In this document: in pieces, positions 1 to 8,043 of the stretch | Layout of the letters: the number at the start of each line of letters is the position of its first letter | Position numbering within the stretch: position 1 is the first letter of the stretch | NCBI RefSeq assembly: GCF_039852015.1 | Contig: NZ_CP156627.1 | Span: 1,426,001-1,490,000 of the forward strand | DNA: 64,000 nt | Reading direction: 5' to 3' | From: Robbsia sp. KACC 23696 | GTDB lineage: Bacteria > Pseudomonadota > Gammaproteobacteria > Burkholderiales > Burkholderiaceae | Position numbers and translations under genes: made by a program | The notes under the pieces: model-generated | Told to the model about the DNA's origin: nothing | Seen by the model: the letters and a program-made list of their open reading frames with translations, nothing else | The model's database searches: none

Positions 1-1
1 C

Positions 2-1024
2 GGTAGTCGTTTCGGCTTGAAAGGCAGTGAAGACCTTGGTGGTGGGATGAAGGCAGTCTTCACCTTGGAGTCGGGGTTCAATTCCGCTACCGGCGCCACG
101 CAATATACCAATGCGATGTTCGGCCGCCAGGCTTGGGTCGGCGTAACGCACAATACGTACGGAACCTTGACGGCGGGGCGTCAGTACGCCTCCTACTACC
201 AAACGATGTCGGCATTCAGTCCGACCACCTGGGTGACCGGCTACTACGGTGCGCATCCCGGCGACGTCGACGGCTTGGATACGATTTATCGCGCCAATAA
301 CACGCTGGAGTACACATCGGCGCGCTGGTACGGGCTGCAAGCCAGTGGATCCTATTCCTTCGGAGGCGTGGCCGGCAGTACCAACGCCGGCTCGACCTGG
401 GCGACAGGCCTGCAATATGTGAACGGCCCCATTGGCGCCGGCGTGGCGTTCGAACGTATCCAGAATGCAAACACGGCAGGCGGGGCGTGGGGGGCAAACT
501 CGACGACATCGAACGGCGGCGCCGAAATTGGCGTGTCGGCGCTGACGAACGGTTACCAGACCGCGCGTGCGCAGCAACGGCTTGCCGTCGGCATGAGCTA
601 TAAATTCACGCCGGACTGGGATGTGTCGGCGACGTACACCAATACGCAATATATCCCCGGAACGGCATCGAGCTTCCGCGACACGGCGATTTTCAATACG
701 GCTGGCGCGGTCCTGCATTGGCATGCATCGGTGGCCTTGGACTTTGGCGCGGGCTATGCGTATACGCAGGCGAGCAAAGCGAACGGTATCGGCGACAGCG
801 CGCGCTATCATCAGTTCAATTTGTCTCAATATTACGCTTTGTCGAAACGCACCGGAGTGTATCTGCTCGAGGCGTATCAACACGCCAAGGGCCAGACCTT
901 GGGATCGAGCGGCGCAGGCAATATCATCGCGGCAACGGCATCGTTGGGCGACGGGATGAATACGACGCCCTCATCCAACGGCAATCAACTGGCTGTCGGC
1001 GCGGGCATCATTCACCGCTTCTGA
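2..1024 (+). CDS. General porin, 3' part (5' end outside the window)
   Basis: This is an outer-membrane trimeric porin of the Burkholderiales Gram-negative porin (Porin_4/OmpC-like) family. The reading frame is already open at base 2 and begins with GSRFGLKGSEDLGGG, which in this family lies about 50-60 residues after the signal peptide, so the start and signal sequence are missing. The visible part shows the family landmarks: an FTLESGFN strand, an MFGRQAWVGV strand and GTLTAGRQY near the start of the constriction region. The chain ends in HRF; a terminal Phe is the usual BAM recognition signature. It is followed by a GC-rich hairpin. Substrate cannot be told from sequence. The next gene lies over 130 bases away, so it is probably a separate transcription unit. 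Confidence 0.93.
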   Translation, partial: GSRFGLKGSEDLGGGMKAVFTLESGFNSATGATQYTNAMFGRQAWVGVTHNTYGTLTAGRQYASYYQTMSAFSPTTWVTGYYGAHPGDVDGLDTIYRANNTLEYTSARWYGLQASGSYSFGGVAGSTNAGSTWATGLQYVNGPIGAGVAFERIQNANTAGGAWGANSTTSNGGAEIGVSALTNGYQTARAQQRLAVGMSYKFTPDWDVSATYTNTQYIPGTASSFRDTAIFNTAGAVLHWHASVALDFGAGYAYTQASKANGIGDSARYHQFNLSQYYALSKRTGVYLLEAYQHAKGQTLGSSGAGNIIAATASLGDGMNTTPSSNGNQLAVGAGIIHRF

Positions 1025-1033
1025 CGGCCACGC

Positions 1034-1057
1034 ACGTACTCGAGCCTCCGAGTACGT
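1034..1057 (+). terminator. Hairpin after the porin, possible terminator
   Basis: A perfect 9-bp inverted repeat (ACGTACTCG / CGAGTACGT, 6-base loop) begins 10 bases after the porin stop codon. There is no T-run directly after it, so it may be a Rho-assisted terminator or an mRNA-stabilising stem. Confidence 0.5.
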
Positions 1058-1159
1058 CGATCCCGCCGCCGCCATGCGCATCGTCGATTTTTGGCGTGTC
1101 TACAATAGCCCTGTACGATCGTCGGTTTGCACGGTTGGACGCTACAGGGAGAGGTTGCG

Positions 1160-2278
1160 GTGAGGATCGATGCAGTCGATGTGAGGTTGTTGGAATCGCC
1201 GATCAAGATGAAACGCTCGCAGGGCGTTGGTAGCGTTCAGGCGAGCATCAAGCGGGTGCTGCTGACGGTCAAGACAGCGGACGGCCTCGAAGGCGTTGGC
1301 GAAGGCCAGGCCTGGGAGGTTTTCTCAGGGACCAATGAAAACCTCTATCACGCGATAGCCTCCTACCTTCGCCCGGTGCTATTGGGCCGCGATGCGCGCC
1401 ATATTCCGCAAATCATGGCCGACTGCGATCGCGCCCTCGTGGCGAATCCAGAAGCCAAAGCCTGCGTCGAAATGGCGCTATTCGATCTGTGCGGCAAGGC
1501 GGCGGGCTTACCCCTGGTGCAATTGCTGGGGGGCAGTTTTCGCGACAAGATTCCCTTCTCGTTTTCGATCGCGAATCCCGATATCCAGGCCGACCTGGAT
1601 CTGGCGAAAGCGATGATCGCCGACGGTCATCGTATTTTCAAGGTCAAGACCGGCTTTTCCTCGCACGCCGCGGATATGCGTCGCATGACCTTGCTGCGTG
1701 AGCATCTGGGCGACGCCGAGGCGGTCGATCTCCGCGTCGACTACAACCAGGGACTTTCGCCGTATAACGCATTGGCACAGTGCCGCGCGATGGAAGTCTT
1801 CCAACCCACCTTCATCGAACAGCCGGTACCGCGTGATGCCTTGGATGCGATGGCGCACCTGACCGCTGCACTCGATACGCCGATCATGGCGGACGAAAGC
1901 GTGTTCTCGCCCGCCGAGGCGTTGACGATCGTCCAGCGCAAAGCCGCCGATATCATCAGTATCAAATTAATGAAAGCAGGCGGCTTGCGACGCGCGGCGG
2001 AAGTCAATGCCATCGCGCAGGCCGCCTTTTTGCCGTGCTATGCGGGCACGTTATGGGAAGGTGGCGTCGCGCTCGCCGCCGCGACGCATTTTGTTGCGGC
2101 GACGGCCAATGTCAGCTTGGGCTGCGAGTTCTATATGCCCCGCTTCGTGTTCGAGAACGATATTCTGGTGACCCCTGTCGTCGCCGAAAAGGGTTTCGTG
2201 CAGGTGCCGACCGCGCCGGGCATCGGCGTCGAAATCGATTGGGACGTCGTCAACAAACAATGCGTAGCCGCCTGTTGA
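1160..2278 (+). CDS. Muconate cycloisomerase-family enolase superfamily enzyme
   Basis: This is a cytoplasmic enolase-superfamily enzyme of the muconate-lactonising subgroup (MR_MLE). Family members abstract a proton alpha to a carboxylate, using Mg2+ held by three acids. With the GTG start at 1160 the protein has 372 residues, normal for the family. All key positions are visible: the KxK pair (Lys161, Lys163), metal ligands Asp194, Glu220 and Asp245, and the second base Lys269. GTG 1160 is preferred over an upstream TTG at 1127 because AGGGAGAGG lies just before it and the chain then starts MRIDAVDV, as is usual. A binding-protein gene follows 66 bases later. No catechol dioxygenase or muconolactone isomerase is nearby, so the substrate may be muconate, a related lactone or another carboxylate. 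The family call is firm; the substrate is unknown. Confidence 0.85.
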   Translation: MRIDAVDVRLLESPIKMKRSQGVGSVQASIKRVLLTVKTADGLEGVGEGQAWEVFSGTNENLYHAIASYLRPVLLGRDARHIPQIMADCDRALVANPEAKACVEMALFDLCGKAAGLPLVQLLGGSFRDKIPFSFSIANPDIQADLDLAKAMIADGHRIFKVKTGFSSHAADMRRMTLLREHLGDAEAVDLRVDYNQGLSPYNALAQCRAMEVFQPTFIEQPVPRDALDAMAHLTAALDTPIMADESVFSPAEALTIVQRKAADIISIKLMKAGGLRRAAEVNAIAQAAFLPCYAGTLWEGGVALAAATHFVAATANVSLGCEFYMPRFVFENDILVTPVVAEKGFVQVPTAPGIGVEIDWDVVNKQCVAAC

Positions 2279-2344
2279 GTAGATGCCGCGGCGCGCCTCG
2301 TGCCTGACTGATTGCTTACCTCTGGATGTGAAATGGGTCAAAAA

Positions 2345-3175
2345 ATGAATCGACGTCACTTCATCGCGATGGCAGGTGCATCGGCATTCGCCGCCACTTC
2401 CCCATGGGCCTATGCACAATCGGATGCATCCACGTGGGCGAGAGTGCAACGTACCAAGACGGTTCGAATCGGGGTCGTCCGGAGCGGCATCCCTTATTAT
2501 GCGAAAGACATCGCCTCGGGAAACTGGTCGGGCTGTATGTACTCGTTCTATGAGGGTGTCGCGAAAAGTGTCGGCGCGAAACTGGACATCACGGAGACGA
2601 CGTGGGGCAATTCCGTGCTCGACCTCCAATCTAATAAAATCGATCTGTTTTTTGGGCTGAATCCAACGCCGCAACGTGCCGCCGTGATCGATTTCACGAA
2701 CCCGGTGCTGAATATCGCCTTCACCGTGTTGACGAAGACGCCGGAGAAGTTCGCCACGTGGGCGAGTCTGGATTCGCCGGAATTCACCGTGGCCGTGGAC
2801 AATGGTTCGTCGCACGATGCGCTCGCGACGCGCTTGTTGAAGAAAGCTAATATCGTGCGTCTCGAAAGTGCATCGGAGGCGACGCTGGCCGTTCAAACCG
2901 GGCGGGCCAATGCACAGGTGATCGTGTTGCCGCTGGCGTTGAGCGTGGTGGCAAAGAACCCGGCGGCGGGCAAGATGGTCATTCCGACGCCGCAAGAAAA
3001 CGCCACGTCCAATGGCGGCGTGCGCAAGGAAGCCGATGCGCAGTGGCTGCAACACGTCAATGCATGGATCGCGCAAGCGCATGCGAGCGGGCAGATCAAG
3101 CAGGCGTTCTTCTCGAGTCTGCAGAATCTCGCAGGCGTTCCGGCAGACGCGATTCCGAAGGACCTATCCGTTTAA
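2345..3175 (+). CDS. Periplasmic substrate-binding protein (amino-acid/amine ABC type)
   Basis: This is a secreted solute-binding protein of the type II periplasmic fold (SBP_bac_3-like), about 276 residues. The N-terminus MNRRHFIAMAGASAFAA has a twin-Arg followed by a short hydrophobic stretch and an AYAQ cleavage region, which looks like a Tat signal. The mature part has the RIGVVRSGIPYY strand, an ETTWGNSVLDLQSNKIDLFFG segment and a FTNPVL segment, typical of polar-solute binders. No permease or ATPase genes are adjacent, so partners must be encoded elsewhere. An in-frame ATG at 2333 is an alternative start; 2345 gives the cleaner signal peptide. It follows the cycloisomerase-like gene closely and could be co-transcribed with it. 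The ligand is unknown. Confidence 0.8.
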   Translation: MNRRHFIAMAGASAFAATSPWAYAQSDASTWARVQRTKTVRIGVVRSGIPYYAKDIASGNWSGCMYSFYEGVAKSVGAKLDITETTWGNSVLDLQSNKIDLFFGLNPTPQRAAVIDFTNPVLNIAFTVLTKTPEKFATWASLDSPEFTVAVDNGSSHDALATRLLKKANIVRLESASEATLAVQTGRANAQVIVLPLALSVVAKNPAAGKMVIPTPQENATSNGGVRKEADAQWLQHVNAWIAQAHASGQIKQAFFSSLQNLAGVPADAIPKDLSV

Positions 3176-3201
3176 CGAAAGCGTCGTGCTCCCGCGCGAC
3201 C

Positions 3202-4770
3202 TTAATAACCGGGCGGCGCGATAAAGCCGCCGAACGCCGCTTCGTAAAGGCGTGCGAACGCGAGCGGCGTGCGGTCCTCGAGATACGCCCCCACCGCTTG
3301 CGCACCGATCGGTAAGCCCGAGGCGTCGCGCCCGACCGGAAAGCTCGTTGCGGGCAAGCCCGGCAATACAGGCAAGCCGGCCCAATGGAATAGCTCGCGG
3401 AAATACAGGTGTTTTTCCCCGTCCGGGTAGGCCACGGGAAACTGCCGTGCATCTTTGTTCAGCGTGTTGTTGTGAGCGAATGCCGGCAACGGCGCAACCG
3501 GCGTGACGATGACGTCGATATGCGCGAACAGCGCCTCCCATTGGGCGCGCAGTGCCAAACGTGCTTCATGCTGTGCCAGCCAGGCGCGATGCGTGATCGA
3601 GAACGAGCGCAACCAGGCCGCATCGGCGGAGGTGTCGTCGTCGCGCAATGCGGCTAGCCGGGCTGCGGCGCTGTCGTCGAGCGGCGGCGGGTTCACCAGC
3701 GAAGCCCCCAGCAATGAGCGATAGAGTGCATGCGCGGCGATCAAATCGGGTAAGACGGCGTCGGCGGTGCCTGCCGTCAAGCTGTCCGGCGTCAGCACGG
3801 TCACGTTGCTCGCCTGCAGATTCCGGGCGACGCGCGCCACGACGTCGCGCTCGGTGATACTGGCCTCGGTGCCCGGCCAGTGGTCCAACAGCAAGACGCG
3901 AAAATCGGATAGCCGCGTGTGGCGCGCCGCAGGCAAGGACACGCGCCACGCCTTGCGCTCGACCGGATCCTGGTTCACCAACAAATCCAGTGCCAATTCG
4001 AGATCGGCCGCGGTACGCGCCATGGGACCTGCCACGGTCAGGTCGCGCGTCGCATGCCGTCCTTGTGGGACGCCGGTGCCGCGTAGCGAAATCAGGCCTT
4101 GACTCGGCTTATGCCCGAAAACCCCGGTGAAGTGCGCCGGTATACGAATCGATCCCCCGATGTCGGAGCCCAATTCAAGTGCCGAGAAACCGGCCGCCAG
4201 TGCGGCGGCAGAGCCACCGGATGAACCGCCGGGCGTACGTGCTGGGTCCCACGGATTGCGCGTGATGCCATGGATGTCGTTGGCACTTTGCAAGTCAGCC
4301 AGCCCGAGCGGTACATTGGTTTTCCCGACCAGAATCGCGCCGGCGGCGCGAAGGGCCGCGATCGCTGGCGCGTCCTGCTGCGCGACATTATCACGATAGA
4401 GCGGATTACCGACCGTCGTCGGCCAGCCTGCGACGTCGAAGGACTCCTTGACCGTAACCGGCACGCCGAGCAATGGCAATCGAACGCCTTGTGCCAGTGC
4501 GATATCGGCAGCCTGTGCGGCGGCGCGTGCCGCGTCGGCGTCAAGAAAAATCACCGCGTTGAGCACGGGATCGAAGCGAGCGATACGTGCCAGCACCTGT
4601 TCCAGCAGGGCGGCCGCACTGATCTCACCAAGCGCCAGCGCCCGTGCTTGCTCGGCTGCACCCGCATACACCAGGCGCGGATCGCGGACGTGCCGCCCGT
4701 CTGCCTGCTTTGTTGTCGACGCCACTTCGGAAGCACCGGTCGAGGGCGCAATATCAAGACGATCGTTCAC
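3202..4770 (-). CDS. Amidase (amidase signature family)
   Basis: This is a hydrolase of the amidase signature family (AtzF/GatA-like fold), 522 residues, probably cytoplasmic. It hydrolyses carboxamide bonds with a Ser-cisSer-Lys triad. The visible catalytic residues are Lys108 (TVKES), the cis-Ser in GGSSGGS at 181-187, and nucleophile Ser207 in GSDIGGSIR. It starts at GTG 4770, with AAGGAG upstream at good spacing. It is convergent with the binding-protein gene and lies 42 bases downstream of a family-5 solute-binding protein on the same strand. The two could form an uptake-and-hydrolysis pair for an amide or short peptide, but this is inference. GatA itself is unlikely because gatB/gatC are absent and the context is catabolic. 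Confidence 0.88.
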   Translation of the reverse strand: MNDRLDIAPSTGASEVASTTKQADGRHVRDPRLVYAGAAEQARALALGEISAAALLEQVLARIARFDPVLNAVIFLDADAARAAAQAADIALAQGVRLPLLGVPVTVKESFDVAGWPTTVGNPLYRDNVAQQDAPAIAALRAAGAILVGKTNVPLGLADLQSANDIHGITRNPWDPARTPGGSSGGSAAALAAGFSALELGSDIGGSIRIPAHFTGVFGHKPSQGLISLRGTGVPQGRHATRDLTVAGPMARTAADLELALDLLVNQDPVERKAWRVSLPAARHTRLSDFRVLLLDHWPGTEASITERDVVARVARNLQASNVTVLTPDSLTAGTADAVLPDLIAAHALYRSLLGASLVNPPPLDDSAAARLAALRDDDTSADAAWLRSFSITHRAWLAQHEARLALRAQWEALFAHIDVIVTPVAPLPAFAHNNTLNKDARQFPVAYPDGEKHLYFRELFHWAGLPVLPGLPATSFPVGRDASGLPIGAQAVGAYLEDRTPLAFARLYEAAFGGFIAPPGY

Positions 4771-4812
4771 GGCAGAAACTCCTTTGAGTCAGGGCTGGGC
4801 CTGCTAATAGCG

Positions 4813-6435
4813 CTATTGCTTCGGCGCGATCCATGCGTCCGATGCATCGCCGGATAGCACATCGACGCTATTGACCCAGTCATGGACACGTACCGTACGC
4901 ACGGTGAGGGTGGGCACGGTCGCCAGCGGCAATACCGGCAGATCGCGTCCGACGATCTGTTGAATCTGTCGGAAGGCCGCTGCGCGTGTGTTGTCGTCCA
5001 CCGCCACGGCGGCATCGCGGAAGAGTTGGTCGACCTCGGCATTTTGATAATGCGATGCGTTGACCCAGATCAAAGGATGGCGCACGCCATCAGACCAATA
5101 GATGCGTTGCACGCCGACGCTGGGATCGTATAGGCGTCCCAGACCATTGATATTCAGGTCGAAATCGCGCGTCGAATAGACGTGCTTCAAATAGGTTGGC
5201 AAATCGCCATCGACGATCGACACGGTGATGCCGATACGCTTCAACGACGATCGCAGAAAATCGGCGGTATGTGCAAAGTTGATGCCGGGAATATACGTAA
5301 GGCGCACGGCAAAGCGCTCGCCGTTGGCCTTGCGGGGATAACCGGCCCGATCAAGCAACGTATTGGCGGCGGCGAGATCCAGGGGATAGTGGAACGTGCT
5401 GTCGTCGTAATACGATTGCAATACCTTGGGCACCGGCGAGTCGACCCGCTGCGCATGACCGAATAGCACGATCTTCGCCAGCAGATCCCGGTCGACAGCT
5501 TGCGCGATCGCGTGCCGTACCTCTGCTTTGGCCAGGATCGGATTATCGAGATTGAATTCGAGAAACGATGCGTTATTGAGATATGCATCGCTCGTATCGT
5601 CGACGCGAAAGGCCGGATTCTTTGCCAGGCGATCCAGATCGGGGAGGGCGACGTTTTCGACGATATCGGCGCCCCCCGATTCGAGCGTGGTCGCGATCGC
5701 GCTCGAATCGGGGATGATCTTGATGATGATCCGATCAAGATAGGGATGGCCGCTGCGCCAGTAGCGCGGGTTCCGGCGCAGTTCGACGTGATCGCCGCGC
5801 GCCCAGGTGACGAGGACATACGGTCCGGTCCCGATCGGCGCATTCGTGTTCGGGCTCGATAGCGGATCGTCCGGGTTCGGATATCGATAATGCGGCACGA
5901 TCGGCGTCTCGGCCGACGACAAGGCCTTGAGCAGATAGGGCGCCGGTTTAGACAGCACCAAGACGGCGGTCAAGGGATCCGGCGTCTCGACCGTTTTCAA
6001 ATTGGCAAACGTGATACGACCGCGCGGGCCGCGTTGCTGCTGTTCGAGAATGGAAAACTTGACGTCGGCGGAGGTGAACGGATGGCCGTCACTGAACGTG
6101 ACGTCGGGGCGCAGATGGAAGGTATAGCGCAGGCCATCGGCACTGATCTGCCAGGAGGTAGCGAGCAGTGGCTGAGGGACGAAATGCGGATCGTAGCGGA
6201 GTAACCCTTCGGTAATCTTGCTGCTGATATCCCGGTTGTCGGTTTTGGTATCGAGGAAGGAGACGAGCGCCGTGGGGTCGGTCGCCGTCGCAAACGTCAG
6301 TGTCCCGCCTCGGATCGGAGTGTCAGGCGCGGTGCTGCCCGGGGCAGCCGTGGTTTCAGCAGCGTCTGCAGCGCGAAGCGGTGCCGCAGCAAGCAGGCTG
6401 ACCGACAGCAGAAGAAGGGCGGTACGACGAATCAT
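4813..6435 (-). CDS. ABC transporter substrate-binding protein, family 5 (peptide/nickel type)
   Basis: This is a periplasmic binding protein of the DppA/OppA/NikA family (SBP_bac_5), 540 residues, the usual length. A Sec signal peptide is clear (MIRRTALLLLSVSLLAAAPLRAAD). Family hallmarks follow: a RGGTLTFATATDPTAL start of the mature chain, SDGHPFTSADVKFSI, and a GTGPYVL motif near residue 200. It lies immediately upstream of the amidase and probably shares its transcript. No permease or ATPase genes are next to it. Likely cargoes are peptides or amide-bearing small molecules; the sequence does not decide. Confidence 0.9.
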   Translation of the reverse strand: MIRRTALLLLSVSLLAAAPLRAADAAETTAAPGSTAPDTPIRGGTLTFATATDPTALVSFLDTKTDNRDISSKITEGLLRYDPHFVPQPLLATSWQISADGLRYTFHLRPDVTFSDGHPFTSADVKFSILEQQQRGPRGRITFANLKTVETPDPLTAVLVLSKPAPYLLKALSSAETPIVPHYRYPNPDDPLSSPNTNAPIGTGPYVLVTWARGDHVELRRNPRYWRSGHPYLDRIIIKIIPDSSAIATTLESGGADIVENVALPDLDRLAKNPAFRVDDTSDAYLNNASFLEFNLDNPILAKAEVRHAIAQAVDRDLLAKIVLFGHAQRVDSPVPKVLQSYYDDSTFHYPLDLAAANTLLDRAGYPRKANGERFAVRLTYIPGINFAHTADFLRSSLKRIGITVSIVDGDLPTYLKHVYSTRDFDLNINGLGRLYDPSVGVQRIYWSDGVRHPLIWVNASHYQNAEVDQLFRDAAVAVDDNTRAAAFRQIQQIVGRDLPVLPLATVPTLTVRTVRVHDWVNSVDVLSGDASDAWIAPKQ

Positions 6436-6630
6436 GAGGCGGTTTCCACGGGTGGCTGGGCGAACAAGGTAAGTGCGCCAGCGTAGCAGTGGAAAACCGT
6501 TCGGCTAAATACCGTTTATCGATAAGTACAGCACCGTATCGATAGTCGCGCATGATCGTCGGATAAGCGTCGAATGCGCGTCGGGTGTGCGATCGTGACT
6601 ATTTTGAGATGGTCCGAGCACGCCGCGACA

Positions 6631-7584
6631 TCACGTGCTTGCCGACGAGACGTCCGATTGCACGATGTTGACCGTCTTGCTGGCATCGCCGGCAAGGCCC
6701 ATGGCCGCCGCATCGTCCGTCGGATTTTGGTATGCGCGGATCGCATCGCCGTCGCCGGCGGTACGTCCGTCGGACAAGGTGATCGTCATATTCGTTGCGA
6801 TGCCGTTGTCGTCCTTGTCGCCATCGACCTTGCTGACGTCGGGGTTGCCCGCGCCGGCGGCCTGACCGTTCGCGGCACCGCCATCTTCGTACAGCACTTC
6901 GTTGGTATTCGAATTGCCTTGTGCGTCCGACGGCGAGATACGCACGCCTTCATCCTCTGAACCGGCGATAAACGTGCCCGTTTCTCCGGGCTGTAGCGTC
7001 ATCGTGCCCTTTTTCGCGCCGTCAACGGAGTAGGTGATCGACTCTGCCCGAGCCGTATCATCGGTGTAATTGAAAGTCTTGTCGTCGCCGGTGCCGGTGT
7101 CCATGACTTCCGACGATGCCGGGCTCACGCCACTGATCGCCTGGGCCTGCGGCACGCCGTCGGCATTCGTGGTCAGCGTGGCGTTCTGCGTCGCATCGCT
7201 GGTTTGCGGTGTCGTCGTCGTATCCGCGGTGTTCGTAGCATCAGGCGGTTGCTGCACCGCGGACGTAGCTGGCGCGGCGGCAGCTGCACTGGACGTGGCA
7301 GCCGGGGTAGCGTCCGCAGCGCGTGCGTGATATTGCTGATAGGCCTGAAATGCGTCGGGACCGACGTTCATCCGCGTTCCACCAACCCCCGAGGGGCCGT
7401 TCGCCTGATCGTCGTTGGCTGAATTGGCACCACCGCCGTTCAATTGGGAACCGATATCCGCCATCAACTGGCGGAGTAATTCCTTGACGCCTTCGGGCAG
7501 CTCGTCGAGGCCCGAGTCGGAAGAAAGAGAGTTGTTGCCGCCTAGATCGTGAACATAGGACGAAGACCTGATTTCGACGCTCAT
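6631..7584 (-). CDS. Acidic, cysteine-free, low-complexity secreted-type protein (harpin-like candidate)
   Basis: I do not recognise a family with certainty. The 317-residue product has no Cys, is acidic and is rich in Gly, Ala, Ser, Thr and Asn. It starts MSVEIRSSSYVHDLGGNN and carries one predicted amphipathic helix (LPEGVKELLRQLMADIGSQL, about residues 28-47). It has no Sec signal or membrane segment. Residues 80-160 are Ala/Thr/Pro-rich linker; the last 140 residues look like a compact beta-rich domain (SVDGAKKGTMTLQPGETGTF, GDGDAIRAYQNPTDDAAAMG). These traits match type III harpins such as PopA, whose N-terminus also begins MSV with an Asn-rich stretch. ATG 7584 is chosen for its CGGAG ribosome site; an upstream in-frame start at 7695 lacks one. 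No secretion genes are visible in the window, so the harpin idea is inference. Confidence 0.5.
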   Translation of the reverse strand: MSVEIRSSSYVHDLGGNNSLSSDSGLDELPEGVKELLRQLMADIGSQLNGGGANSANDDQANGPSGVGGTRMNVGPDAFQAYQQYHARAADATPAATSSAAAAAPATSAVQQPPDATNTADTTTTPQTSDATQNATLTTNADGVPQAQAISGVSPASSEVMDTGTGDDKTFNYTDDTARAESITYSVDGAKKGTMTLQPGETGTFIAGSEDEGVRISPSDAQGNSNTNEVLYEDGGAANGQAAGAGNPDVSKVDGDKDDNGIATNMTITLSDGRTAGDGDAIRAYQNPTDDAAAMGLAGDASKTVNIVQSDVSSAST

Positions 7585-7719
7585 TGCGCGCTCCGTGGTG
7601 ATCGGGTTTTGCGTGCTGACAGGATGGAACGGTTTCCGATGTTCTGACCGTTCCATCGTTCGGTGCGCCGAGAAAGCGAATCGATTGCGCCGCAAGCGAA
7701 ATGTGGTCGATGCCCGGCT

Positions 7720-7725
7720 TATAAT
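7720..7725 (+). promoter_or_regulatory. Possible -10 box for the DUF1653 gene
   Basis: A perfect TATAAT stands 43 bases before the ATG at 7768. No convincing -35 box is seen at 16-18 bases upstream, so this is only a weak candidate. Confidence 0.3.
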
Positions 7726-7767
7726 TCGCGAGCGCTGTTATGCCCTTATTTTCAAACAGGAAGGACC

Positions 7768-7962
7768 ATGGTCGTTCGATACAAGCATTACAAGGGTGGA
7801 ATCTACGAACTCGTGTGTGAGGCCACGATGGAGGCGGACCATACGCCGCTGATCGTTTATCGTGCGGCGAATGGCACCGTGTGGTGCCGCCCGAAAGCGG
7901 TTTTTTTCGAGACGATCGAAGTCGACGGCGTGCGCATGCCGCGTTTCGCTGAAATAGGCTAA
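7768..7962 (+). CDS. DUF1653 family small protein
   Basis: This small cytoplasmic protein of 64 residues is of the DUF1653 type. Family features are the N-terminal RYKHYKGGIYELV, a central PLIVYRAANGTVWCRP, and FFETIEVDG near the C-terminus. DUF1653 proteins have an SH3-like beta fold and no settled function. The start at 7768 is favoured over further upstream starts because AGGAAGGA precedes it and because the family begins at this point. It stands alone between two minus-strand genes. Confidence 0.8.
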   Translation: MVVRYKHYKGGIYELVCEATMEADHTPLIVYRAANGTVWCRPKAVFFETIEVDGVRMPRFAEIG

Positions 7963-8043
7963 GGCGCCGGGCGCGCTTTCACGCCGCAAATCGCGGGATG
8001 CGAGGCATTATCGATGCGCCCGCGTTCGCAGGCTGGCTCCCAT

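Noticed and set aside
1160-2278. Calling the enolase-superfamily gene catB
   Set aside because: The residues fit muconate cycloisomerases, but catA and catC are absent and other activities share the same residues.
2051-3082. 343-codon minus-strand frame opposite the binding protein gene
   Set aside because: It lies antisense to two well-supported genes, is Arg/His-rich and has no family features. It is a high-GC shadow frame.
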